Shown piece by piece: positions 1 to 5,765 of a stretch of 19,678 nt of DNA. The notes below the pieces were generated by a model. It was not told the DNA's origin, made no database searches, and saw only the letters and a list, made by a program, of their open reading frames with translations. The first letter of the stretch is position 1; every line of letters begins with the position of its first letter. Origin of the DNA: JAEDES01 sp964616405. Lineage in GTDB: Bacteria > Bacillota_I > Bacilli_A > RF39 > UBA660. The stretch lies in contig CAZTRE010000021.1 of NCBI GenBank assembly GCA_964616405.1, forward strand, positions 1 to 19,678. The letters are read 5' to 3'. The position numbers and the translations under genes were made by a program.

Positions 1-49
1 GAACCTACTGATTACAAATCAGTTGCTCTACCAATTGAGCTATTTCGGC
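1..49 (-). tRNA. tRNA-Thr (anticodon TGT), 3' part cut off by window edge
   Basis: Reading leftward from 49, the sequence forms a 7-nt acceptor strand (GCCGAAA), a D arm (GCTC...GAGC) and an anticodon arm ACTGA-TTTGTAA-TCAGT whose loop gives anticodon TGT (Thr, ACA codons). The T arm and 3' acceptor strand lie beyond position 1. It begins 1 nt after the encoded CCA of the upstream tRNA-Leu, so the two are almost certainly cut from one transcript. Confidence 0.93.
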
Positions 50-50
50 A

Positions 51-137
51 TGGTGCTCGTATCCGGACTTGAACCGGAACTCTATCGCTAGAAGTGGATT
101 TTGAGTCCACCGCGTCTACCAATTCCGCCATACGAGC
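51..137 (-). tRNA. tRNA-Leu (anticodon CAA)
   Basis: The acceptor stem GCTCGTA/TACGAGC pairs fully. Discriminator A (54) is followed by an encoded CCA (53-51). The D arm has the leucine-typical GGCGGAATTGGTAGACGC form. The anticodon arm GTGGA-CTCAAAA-TCCAC gives anticodon CAA (UUG codons), and a long variable arm follows, as expected of a class II tRNA. The T arm contains GTTCAAGTC. A strong promoter lies just upstream at 149-178. Confidence 0.96.
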
Positions 138-148
138 AATACAAATAG

Positions 149-178
149 ATTATAGCATAACCTATTTTATACTTTCAA
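149..178 (-). promoter_or_regulatory. Promoter of the tRNA-Leu/tRNA-Thr unit
   Basis: On the minus strand, a -35 TTGAAA (178-173) is followed after 18 nt by TATAAT (154-149), with an extended TGC directly before the -10. The tRNA 5' end at 137 lies 12 nt downstream. No terminator separates it from scpB, so scpAB read-through into the tRNAs is possible. Confidence 0.75.
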
Positions 179-214
179 GCACTTTTGTAATTATTTCATC
201 CAACCTTTCTTCGT

Positions 215-790
215 TTAACTTTCTACAGTCTCCCTATATTTAGAAGTATACAAATCAGACTCATTATCTTCCTCTTCAACCGCATCTTCTAAAAAATCTC
301 TCATATCTGGTAAATCATCAATTGTAGCTAATCCAAAATAATCTAAAAATTCACTTGTCGTTTCATAAAGAATTGGTCTTCCTGGTAAATCACTTCTTCC
401 AACCTCTTTAATAAATCCCTTTGCTACTAGTTTTCTAATCATCGCAACACTTCCAACTCCTCGTAATTCATCAACTTGTACCCGAGTTACTGGCTCATTA
501 TATGCAATAATTGCTAAAGTCTCTAACGCCGATTGGCTAAGTACATTAGTCTCAGGATTTTCAATCAATTTTTGATAATAACTACGATGTTCAAATTTAG
601 TAGTAAGTTTAAATCTATTACCTAAAAAATCAATTCTAAGTCCACGATTTTCATCTTCATAAGATTTCTTTAAATCCATCAATAACGCTTTTGCTGCCTC
701 TTCATCTATTTCTAAAACATCCTCTATTTGTTCTAAAGTAAGTCCCTCTTCACCAACCACAAATAAAAGTCCTTCTAATACTGCATTCAT
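215..790 (-). CDS. scpB: Segregation and condensation protein B (ScpB)
   Basis: About 191 residues, normal for ScpB, the winged-helix subunit that bridges the kleisin ScpA in the bacterial Smc condensin complex for chromosome compaction and segregation. The N-terminal helix-turn segment (LEGLLFVVGEEGLTLEQI) and the later segment around SALETLAIIAYNEPVTRVQV followed by an RGV motif are typical of the family; the C-terminus is acidic. The ATG at 790 overlaps the scpA TGA as TGATG, and GGAGG sits 10 nt upstream. A TTG one codon earlier (793), 7 nt from the same ribosome site, is an alternative. Its position right after scpA fits co-translation. Identity is sure; the exact start is less so. Confidence 0.95.
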   Translation of the reverse strand: MNAVLEGLLFVVGEEGLTLEQIEDVLEIDEEAAKALLMDLKKSYEDENRGLRIDFLGNRFKLTTKFEHRSYYQKLIENPETNVLSQSALETLAIIAYNEPVTRVQVDELRGVGSVAMIRKLVAKGFIKEVGRSDLPGRPILYETTSEFLDYFGLATIDDLPDMRDFLEDAVEEEDNESDLYTSKYRETVES

Positions 791-1512
791 CAACGACTAA
801 CCTCCTCTACTATGATATCATCAAAATTATTATTCTGCATAATTGTTAATTCACCATTCTTAGCCATTTCTAAAATAGCTAAAAATGTCGCCACTACATA
901 TTCTTTAGATACTACTGGAAAAAGTTCAAAAAATGATATTTTTTTCTTTTTCTTTAATAAAACCTTAATATCGCTTCTCCTAGATAAAACACTAATCTCA
1001 TTAACTGTTACTTTTGTTTTTAATGGCTTATTATCTTTCTTTCTAGCTAAATATCTTTTAAAAGCCTCAACTAAATCATCAAGCGAAACATCAACACTTA
1101 TTTCCTTAACTTCATCAACATAATTCTTATAATTTTCTGGTGACTTCGTATATATTTCTTTTCTTAAATTTTCTTTTTTATGTAACACCTTAGTAATTTC
1201 TTTATAAGCCTGATATTCTAATAATCTATTAACTAGCTCTTCACGAGGATCTGCATCCTCTTCTTCATCCTCTTCTTGCTTAAGATTAGGAAGTAGCATC
1301 TTACTTTTAATTTCAATAAGTTCTGAAGCTAAAACTAAATATTCACTCGCAATCTCCAAGTTCATCTTTTCTTGTAAATCCAAATAATCCATATACTGTT
1401 TAGTAATCTTTTCAATCTCAATATTCATTATATCCATCTTACTCTCTTTAATAAGATGTAATAATAAATCTAGTGGACCTTCAAACTCATTAATCTTAAC
1501 TTTTATATCCAT
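790..1512 (-). CDS. scpA: Segregation and condensation protein A (ScpA, kleisin)
   Basis: About 240 residues. ScpA is the kleisin that closes the Smc dimer ring and carries ScpB. The N-terminal kleisin signature (VKINEFEGPLDLLLHLI, residues about 4-20) is clear. A lysine-rich linker follows, and the C-terminal winged-helix segment begins near FFELFPVVSKEYVVATFLAILEMAK in two halves. I place the start at ATG 1512, because AGAGG lies about 11-12 nt upstream of it, whereas the in-frame GTG at 1521 is only 3 nt from that ribosome site. First gene of the scpA-scpB pair, with a candidate promoter at 1557-1562. Very acidic and lysine-rich stretches are normal for AT-rich genomes. Confidence 0.95.
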   Translation of the reverse strand: MDIKVKINEFEGPLDLLLHLIKESKMDIMNIEIEKITKQYMDYLDLQEKMNLEIASEYLVLASELIEIKSKMLLPNLKQEEDEEEDADPREELVNRLLEYQAYKEITKVLHKKENLRKEIYTKSPENYKNYVDEVKEISVDVSLDDLVEAFKRYLARKKDNKPLKTKVTVNEISVLSRRSDIKVLLKKKKKISFFELFPVVSKEYVVATFLAILEMAKNGELTIMQNNNFDDIIVEEVSR

Positions 1513-1556
1513 TAAAATCACTTTCCTCTTTGTTTATACCATCTGACTCTATAACC

Positions 1557-1562
1557 ATTATA
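1557..1562 (-). promoter_or_regulatory. Extended -10 promoter for scpA-scpB
   Basis: The minus strand reads TATGATATAAT, a perfect -10 hexamer with TGN directly upstream. The -35 is poor (T/A-rich TTTTAA at about 17 nt). The predicted start of transcription near 1550 gives a leader of about 40 nt before scpA. Confidence 0.55.
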
Positions 1563-1616
1563 TCATATCATTACTAATGTTAAAAAAAAAGATTATTTAA
1601 CTAAATATAAATATTA

Positions 1617-1644
1617 TTTCAAATTTTTTAAAATATGTTATAAT
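1617..1644 (+). promoter_or_regulatory. Promoter of the RNHCP-domain gene
   Basis: TATAAT at 1639-1644 has TGT directly before it (extended -10). A weak -35 TTTCAA (1617-1622) lies 16 nt upstream. The ribosome site GAGGT at 1669-1673 precedes ATG 1678. Confidence 0.6.
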
Positions 1645-1677
1645 GAAAAAGTAATAAGTATTAAAAATGAGGTAATT

Positions 1678-1983
1678 ATGAAAAGATTTACAATGAAAGA
1701 TGAAAATTTCATATGTGAAAATTGTGAGCAAGAAGTATCAACTCTAAAATATACAGCTCGTGATCATTGTCCACACTGTCTCTACTCTAAACATGTTGAC
1801 ATCATGCCAGGAGATAGAGCCAATCCTTGCCAAGGTTTATTAAAACCTATTGGTATTGAAAAATTTAAAGATACTTATAAAATTCTTTATAAATGTACTA
1901 AATGTCATCAAGAACATAAAAACATTATGGCAAAAGATGATGACATGAATTTAATCATTCAAATTTCTAATTTAAGCAACTAA
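1678..1983 (+). CDS. RNHCP-domain zinc-ribbon protein
   Basis: A 101-residue protein of the RNHCP family (named for its conserved RNHCP motif). Here the motif reads RDHCP, residues about 29-33, within a cluster FICENC...RDHCPHCL, followed by HVD, PGDRA and CQG, all hallmarks of the family. A second pair of cysteines (KCTKC, near residue 80) completes what looks like two Cys-x2-Cys zinc knuckles. The family's biochemical role is unknown; a nucleic-acid-binding role is a guess from the zinc ribbon. GAGGT lies 4 nt upstream of the ATG. The gene stands alone on the plus strand between divergent scpA and convergent spoVAE, with its own promoter and terminator. Confidence 0.88.
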   Translation: MKRFTMKDENFICENCEQEVSTLKYTARDHCPHCLYSKHVDIMPGDRANPCQGLLKPIGIEKFKDTYKILYKCTKCHQEHKNIMAKDDDMNLIIQISNLSN

Positions 1984-2020
1984 AAAATACGTTAAAACTA
2001 ATTAACGTATTTTTGTTTTT
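1983..2020 (+). terminator. Bidirectional hairpin terminator between the RNHCP gene and spoVAE
   Basis: A perfect 13-bp inverted repeat, AAAAATACGTTAA (1983-1995) and TTAACGTATTTTT (2002-2014), encloses a 6-nt loop and is followed by GTTTTT. The A run on the left arm gives a U run on the minus strand too, so it can stop transcription from either side. Confidence 0.8.
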
Positions 2021-2064
2021 CTAATATCTTTTGAAATAATCCTTTCTTCACCATTTTTATTATA
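1983..2064 (-). ncRNA. Possible short transcript downstream of spoVAE (speculative)
   Basis: On the minus strand, TGA-TATAAT (2067-2059) matches the extended -10 form used at several other promoters here, and the terminator hairpin at 2014-1983 lies about 40 nt further on. A start near 2052 would give an RNA of roughly 70 nt. An 18-codon ORF (2054-1998, MVKKGLFQKILEKQKYVN) lies inside, but it has no ribosome site and would be nearly leaderless. It may be a chance promoter match in AT-rich DNA. Confidence 0.22.
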
Positions 2065-2081
2065 TCATACGAACCAATAAA

Positions 2082-2432
2082 CTAATTTTTGGGTTTAAAA
2101 ATTAAACTAAATATAAAAGAAAATATAATGGCTGTTGTAATACCTGTTGCCGTTAAATCAAACATTCCTAAAAATAATCCAATAAAACCGTGACTATTAG
2201 TAGATGCTAGCGCTCCATGAATAAGTGAATGTCCAAAACTAGTAATTGGAAGTAGGGCTCCACCACCTACATATTTAATAATCATATCGTAAATACTAAA
2301 TGAATCAAGCGCCGCTCCAATTACTACAAATAAACTAGTAATATGTCCTGGAGTTAACTTTGTATTATCTAAAATTATCTGAGCAATTAAACATACTATC
2401 CCACAAAATAAAAATGATCTTATTAAAAGCAT
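2082..2432 (-). CDS. spoVAE: Stage V sporulation protein AE (SpoVAE, SpoVAEb type)
   Basis: A 116-residue integral membrane protein with about four hydrophobic segments, the usual length for SpoVAE. Family landmarks seen are KLTPGHITSLFVVIGAALD, the GGGALLPITSFGHSL loop and the C-terminal FLGMFDLTATGIT. In known spore formers, SpoVA proteins form the inner-membrane channel that loads dipicolinic acid into the forespore and releases it on germination. ATG 2432 overlaps the spoVAD stop as TAATG, and GGAGG lies about 7 nt upstream. Last gene of the spoVAC-D-E run. No spoVAEa or spoVAF follows, as is common in clostridial-type spoVA loci. Confidence 0.95.
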   Translation of the reverse strand: MLLIRSFLFCGIVCLIAQIILDNTKLTPGHITSLFVVIGAALDSFSIYDMIIKYVGGGALLPITSFGHSLIHGALASTNSHGFIGLFLGMFDLTATGITTAIIFSFIFSLIFKPKN

Positions 2433-3424
2433 TAAATCGCCTCCAAACTAATTGCATGTGCAATTGAATAAATATTTTCTTTTTGAAAAACCATGGTTGG
2501 TGAAAATAATGCTCCAGTTGCAATCAATAATACACGTTTTAATTTTTTCTTTTTTAATTGATCATATATATAAGAGAAATTTACTAAGGCACTACATACC
2601 GGGCCAGAGCCTCCAGCATTAACTTCTTCTTGTCTTTCTAAATCATAAAGCATTACACCACAATCATTATAATTTTTAGATAAATCAATATCTTGGGTTT
2701 TCTTCATATAATCAATTAAAATAGCTTTTCCATATCTTCCAAGATCTCCAGTCAAAATTAAATCATAATCATCAACTGTTCTATTAGTTTCCTTTAAATG
2801 TGTCGTAAGTGTCTCAATAACTGCCGGAGTCATTACCCTTCCCATATCATTAACATCATTTTGACTATAATCAACTATTTTTCCCAAAGTAGCACATTCT
2901 ACCTTAACATTACTTTTTTCATTCGTTAATAAACATGCTGCCCCACCAGTCGCTGTAAAAGTTGCACTAGATGGTTTTGGGGCTCCATACTCTGTTGGAT
3001 TTCTAAATTGCTTTTCACTACTCATATTATGACTAGATACCACAACACAAGCATTTTTTACTCTTTTATCGTCAATGAAATTACTACCAATTATCATTCC
3101 TAATACACTACTACTGCAAGCACCATATACCCCCACAAAACTTTTTCCCACACTATAAGTTCCATAAGTAGATGCTGTAATTTGGTTTAACAAATCTCCT
3201 CCAATAGTAACATCAATATTCTCTTTCTTTATTCCTGCCTTTTTTAATAATAAAGCCAAAGCATCTTTAACTAATTTAATTTCTGCTTTTTCAAAAGATT
3301 TTTCTCCAAAATATAAATCATCATAAGACTTATCAAAGTATTTCTTAAGTGGTCCATTTTTTTCATATGGACCACACACTGTAGCTGTATCCTTTATATA
3401 TACATTTTTATAATTAAATGTCAT
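2432..3424 (-). CDS. spoVAD: Stage V sporulation protein AD (SpoVAD)
   Basis: A 330-residue protein with the thiolase-like fold of SpoVAD, close to the usual length of about 338. Clear landmarks are the N-terminal NVYIKDTATVCGPYEKNGPL, GGDLLNQITAS, the VGVYGACSSSVLGMI segment in the position of a ketosynthase nucleophile, the TGGAACLLT segment, and GGSGPVCSALV near residue 273. SpoVAD is soluble, sits on the forespore inner membrane and binds dipicolinic acid; it is not known to catalyse acyl transfer. The start overlaps the spoVAC stop as ATGA, implying translational coupling. Confidence 0.97.
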   Translation of the reverse strand: MTFNYKNVYIKDTATVCGPYEKNGPLKKYFDKSYDDLYFGEKSFEKAEIKLVKDALALLLKKAGIKKENIDVTIGGDLLNQITASTYGTYSVGKSFVGVYGACSSSVLGMIIGSNFIDDKRVKNACVVVSSHNMSSEKQFRNPTEYGAPKPSSATFTATGGAACLLTNEKSNVKVECATLGKIVDYSQNDVNDMGRVMTPAVIETLTTHLKETNRTVDDYDLILTGDLGRYGKAILIDYMKKTQDIDLSKNYNDCGVMLYDLERQEEVNAGGSGPVCSALVNFSYIYDQLKKKKLKRVLLIATGALFSPTMVFQKENIYSIAHAISLEAI

Positions 3425-3864
3425 CCAATCACCTCAATCAAATATCTAATCATTCCAAAAAACCACGCCGATACTACTCCATATAAAATAACTGACCCCG
3501 CAAGTTTAAACATATTTGAACCAATTCCATAGATTGGCCCTTCATTTTTATAATCAAGTGCTGCACTAGTCATTGAATGAGCAAATCCTGTAATTGGAAT
3601 TAATAACCCACTCTTAAATTTTGTAACCAACTTATCAAAAAATCCCAATGCCGTACATAAACTAGCGATAAAAATCATAATCATAATCATATACGTTGAT
3701 GCATCACTTCTTGACATATGGAAAGTCGCACATAACACCTCTATTAATGCTTCTCCCAATAATCCTACAAGTCCACCAACTAAGAATGCAAGTAATGCAT
3801 TTCTACCACGGGTTTCTAAAGCCTTATGTTGATCTGCAATTTTATCATATTTACTATTTTTCAT
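3421..3864 (-). CDS. spoVAC: Stage V sporulation protein AC (SpoVAC)
   Basis: A 147-residue polytopic membrane protein of normal SpoVAC length. A charged N-terminus (KNSKYDKIADQHK) is followed by about four hydrophobic segments, with the family loop SGLLIPITGFAHSMTSAALD near residues 89-108. SpoVAC of B. subtilis is a mechanosensitive channel component for dipicolinic acid movement across the forespore inner membrane. Start ATG 3864 has GGTGA about 7 nt upstream. A hairpin terminator (3911-3936) and a sigma-G-like promoter candidate (3882-3910) separate it from sigF, so spoVAC-D-E may be expressed apart from sigF. spoVAA and spoVAB are absent, as in many clostridia. Confidence 0.96.
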   Translation of the reverse strand: MKNSKYDKIADQHKALETRGRNALLAFLVGGLVGLLGEALIEVLCATFHMSRSDASTYMIMIMIFIASLCTALGFFDKLVTKFKSGLLIPITGFAHSMTSAALDYKNEGPIYGIGSNMFKLAGSVILYGVVSAWFFGMIRYLIEVIG

Positions 3865-3881
3865 TTTTTCTTCACCATTTA

Positions 3882-3910
3882 TATTTTGACCAGCTCATTT
3901 TATTTCATAC
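3882..3910 (-). promoter_or_regulatory. Possible sigma-G-type promoter for spoVAC-D-E
   Basis: On the minus strand, GTATG (3910-3906) fits the sigma-G -35 form GHATR. After 17 nt, CAAAATA (3888-3882) matches the -10 form CATNHTA at all but one position. spoVA is sigma-G-controlled in B. subtilis. Against it, the predicted start of transcription falls within the ribosome site, leaving a very short leader. Confidence 0.35.
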
Positions 3911-3936
3911 AAAAAACTTAAGAAAATTTTCTTAAG
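3911..3936 (-). terminator. Hairpin terminator or attenuator between sigF and spoVAC
   Basis: A perfect 20-nt palindrome (3917-3936, arms CTTAAGAA/TTCTTAAG around AATT) begins 1 nt after the sigF stop codon and is followed on the minus strand by six T residues (3916-3911). The stem is AT-rich, so termination may be partial. Confidence 0.6.
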
Positions 3937-3937
3937 C

Positions 3938-4573
3938 TTATAATCTTTGTCTTAATTTTTCTAAAACTTTACCTTCTTTACGAGATACTTGTACTTGACT
4001 CATTCCAAGACGTTTACTTGCTTCACTCTGTGTCATTTCTTGATAATATCTTGCCTCAATCAATTGTCTTTCCTCTTTATCAAGCTTTCCAATCTCTGAT
4101 CTTAAATCTAAAACATCTGCACTTGTATCATTATCAAAGCTCATTACCGAATTGTATAATGACACATCTTCGTCATACATAAAATCTAAACTCTGTACAT
4201 CTTGCATTGCTCTAGTTGTGTCAGTCACTTTTTCTTCATCTATTTCCATAAATAACGCTACTTCTGTATCAGTTGGTTCTCTTCCCAATCTTTGTCGCAT
4301 TACATCTTTTGTTTTTTCAATAGTTTGTCCTAACTTTACCACATCTTTACTAACTTTAACACTCCTATTTTCTCTAACAAATTTAGTAACTTCTCCAACA
4401 ATATAATAATAAGCATAACTTGAAAATTTAACCCCATGCTTCTTATCAAAATGTCTTCTCGCATCCATTAGGCCTATCATTCCAACCTGATATAAATCAT
4501 CTCTATCAAAATAATTACCATACTTATTAATAATACTATAAACTAAATTCTCGTAATCTAATAAATCTTCCAT
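3938..4573 (-). CDS. sigF: Sporulation sigma factor, sigma-F/sigma-G type
   Basis: A 211-residue sigma-70-family protein. Region 2 begins almost at once (YFDRDDLYQVGMIGLMDARRHF in two parts, then FSSYAYYYIVGEVTKFVREN). The region 3 segment includes VKVSKDV and LGREPTDTEV, and the region 4.2 helix-turn-helix is MTQSEASKRLGMSQVQVSRK near residues 179-198. The VSKDV...LGR pattern and the SQVQVSR helix are those of sigma-F, G and B. Position after a spoIIAA-like gene and before spoVA matches spoIIAC (sigF). It is some 40 residues shorter than B. subtilis SigF, and about 33 residues are missing before region 2.1. AAGGAG lies 4 nt upstream of the ATG. No spoIIAB lies upstream. Confidence 0.9.
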   Translation of the reverse strand: MEDLLDYENLVYSIINKYGNYFDRDDLYQVGMIGLMDARRHFDKKHGVKFSSYAYYYIVGEVTKFVRENRSVKVSKDVVKLGQTIEKTKDVMRQRLGREPTDTEVALFMEIDEEKVTDTTRAMQDVQSLDFMYDEDVSLYNSVMSFDNDTSADVLDLRSEIGKLDKEERQLIEARYYQEMTQSEASKRLGMSQVQVSRKEGKVLEKLRQRL

Positions 4574-4582
4574 TATTCTCCT

Positions 4583-4915
4583 TTATATTGTCAAATAATT
4601 GAAAGCTTGAATCCCCTCTCTCACAAAAAATAATCTATCTTGCTTATTAAATGTATTTTCATAATTATCAAGACCACATAAAGCCACTTTTCCACAATTT
4701 AAAAATATTTCTACTAACTTATTGTCAAGCCATGGCATTAAATTATAATCAAATTTTTCCAAATCTTTAAAATCTAATACAAAATAATGCATTCCCTGCT
4801 TATATAATAAATAATTAAGTTCATTATCAAATTGTGATAACGTCTCTTTATTAAGTTCACCTTCTAAATGTATAAATAATATTCCTCTCATGACATCAAT
4901 ACTTATTTCTAGCAT
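4583..4915 (-). CDS. spoIIAA: SpoIIAA-like STAS-domain protein lacking the phosphorylated serine
   Basis: A 110-residue single STAS domain. RGILFIHLEGELNKET aligns with the first strand of SpoIIAA, and YFVLDFKDLEKFD aligns with the strand leading to its phosphorylation loop. In B. subtilis, SpoIIAA is an anti-anti-sigma factor, phosphorylated by SpoIIAB on Ser58 within an Asp-Ser-Ser-Gly motif. Here the loop reads D56-Y57-N58-L59, so neither serine is present. I start at ATG 4915, with AGAGG 8 nt upstream; the in-frame GTG at 4924 overlaps that ribosome site. The gene is 9 nt from sigF and preceded by Spo0A-type boxes. Position and fold support SpoIIAA, but the missing serine makes its mechanism uncertain. 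Confidence 0.75.
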   Translation of the reverse strand: MLEISIDVMRGILFIHLEGELNKETLSQFDNELNYLLYKQGMHYFVLDFKDLEKFDYNLMPWLDNKLVEIFLNCGKVALCGLDNYENTFNKQDRLFFVREGIQAFNYLTI

Positions 4916-4968
4916 TTGTATCACCTCTCAAAAAGACTATAGAATATTACTATCTGATTTTCTACCAT

Positions 4969-5013
4969 TTCGACAAAAAAAGCTATATTTTTCGTTCGAC
5001 AAAAATTGACAAA
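4969..5013 (-). promoter_or_regulatory. Three Spo0A-type boxes upstream of the spoIIAA-sigF operon
   Basis: On the minus strand there are two perfect matches to the Spo0A box TTTGTCRAA, each TTTGTCGAA (4977-4969 and 5003-4995), and a third, TTTGTCAAT (5013-5005), with one mismatch. Boxes two and three are 10 bp apart, one helical turn. Spo0A~P activates spoIIA in B. subtilis through similar boxes. A sigma-H-like -35 (GTAGAAAAT, 4965-4957, one mismatch to RNAGGAWWW) follows, but I see no clear -10. Confidence 0.72.
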
Positions 5014-5034
5014 AAAAAGAAGCTTATAGCTTCT
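5011..5034 (-). terminator. Intrinsic terminator after nrdG
   Basis: On the minus strand, the stem AGAAGCT (5034-5028)/AGCTTCT (5024-5018) with a 3-nt loop is followed by a run of T (5017-5011). It starts within the nrdG stop codon. Its T run overlaps the outermost Spo0A-type box of the next operon. Confidence 0.85.
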
Positions 5035-5582
5035 TATATAAACATATAACTTGGTTTTTCATAATGAGAAACTTTTTTATCTTCGGCATATTTCTCTACT
5101 AAAACCACTCTTTCTTCTTTTAAACTCCTCTGTACATCAATAATTCTTTGGTTTCTAGAACCTTTAAAATATAAATCATAGCTTTTTTCTTCTAAAATAA
5201 ATTTTCCATCTACTAAGACATCAATTTCTTCTAAAAGTTTTCTTTTACTTTTACTTAGAAGCATTGCTTCATAAGTAAAGCCTGTATAGCACCAAACGTT
5301 TAATCCCATATCATGTGCTGCTTTACTTATCTCATAACATGCTTCACTTTGACATACAGGATCTCCTCCAGAAAGTGTTATACCATCTTGATTTTTTACA
5401 TTTTTTAATTCTTCAATAACTTCTTCCACATCAACTTCAACCCCACCATTGAAATCATGTGTTCCTGGATTATGACATCCTTTGCAGTTGTGAGGGCAAC
5501 CCTGTGTCCAAATCACAGTTCTTACTCCCTCACCATCCACAACAGAGTCAACCTGTAAATCAGCAGCTAATCTAATTTTCAT
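5034..5582 (-). CDS. nrdG: Anaerobic ribonucleotide reductase activating protein (NrdG, radical SAM)
   Basis: A 182-residue radical-SAM protein. The 4Fe-4S motif is C29-x3-C33-x2-C36 (GCPHNCKGCHNPG), and the SAM-binding GG segment is TLSGGDPVCQ near residue 95. NrdG uses reduced ferredoxin or flavodoxin and S-adenosylmethionine to make the glycyl radical on NrdD under anoxia. Length is typical. The start codon lies 11 nt inside the preceding small ORF and has only a weak A-rich ribosome site, so translation is probably coupled. It ends in a strong terminator. Last gene of the nrdD operon. Confidence 0.96.
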   Translation of the reverse strand: MKIRLAADLQVDSVVDGEGVRTVIWTQGCPHNCKGCHNPGTHDFNGGVEVDVEEVIEELKNVKNQDGITLSGGDPVCQSEACYEISKAAHDMGLNVWCYTGFTYEAMLLSKSKRKLLEEIDVLVDGKFILEEKSYDLYFKGSRNQRIIDVQRSLKEERVVLVEKYAEDKKVSHYEKPSYMFI

Positions 5583-5742
5583 TATTTTTCTTATTTAATA
5601 ATTCTTTATAACCGCTATGTTTTACACGATCTCTTTCTTCAGCTCTTTTACCATTATTGAATCTTGATACATCTCCTGCTAAATATCCTGTTACTCTTCT
5701 TATCCTTTCGAATTTTTGTCCTTCTCCTACTACTTTTTCCAT
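5572..5742 (-). CDS. Small separate ORF matching the C-terminal tail of NrdD
   Basis: A 56-residue protein. The core RIRRVTGYLAGDVSRFNNGK followed by RAEERDRVKHSGY matches the short segment found at the extreme C-terminus of many class III reductases, and encoded separately in some Bacillota. NrdD ends 23 bp upstream in a different frame. The start is ATG 5742, with AGGGAG about 9 nt upstream; the open frame runs further to 5781, but those codons overlap the nrdD end and have no ribosome site. The 3' end overlaps nrdG by 11 nt. I take it as a genuine short gene rather than a sequencing frameshift, because it has its own ribosome site. How it acts with NrdD is unknown. Confidence 0.7.
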   Translation of the reverse strand: MEKVVGEGQKFERIRRVTGYLAGDVSRFNNGKRAEERDRVKHSGYKELLNKKNNEN

Positions 5743-5765
5743 AATTAATTTCTCCCTTCTTTTAT

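Noticed and set aside
812..1123. Plus-strand ORF antisense to scpA
   Set aside because: It lies wholly inside a certain gene, has no ribosome site, and its Phe/Leu/Ser-rich product is the mirror of Lys/Glu-rich codons.
1519..1521. GTG start for scpA
   Set aside because: It is only about 3 nt from the ribosome site; ATG 1512 has good spacing and begins the conserved kleisin sequence.
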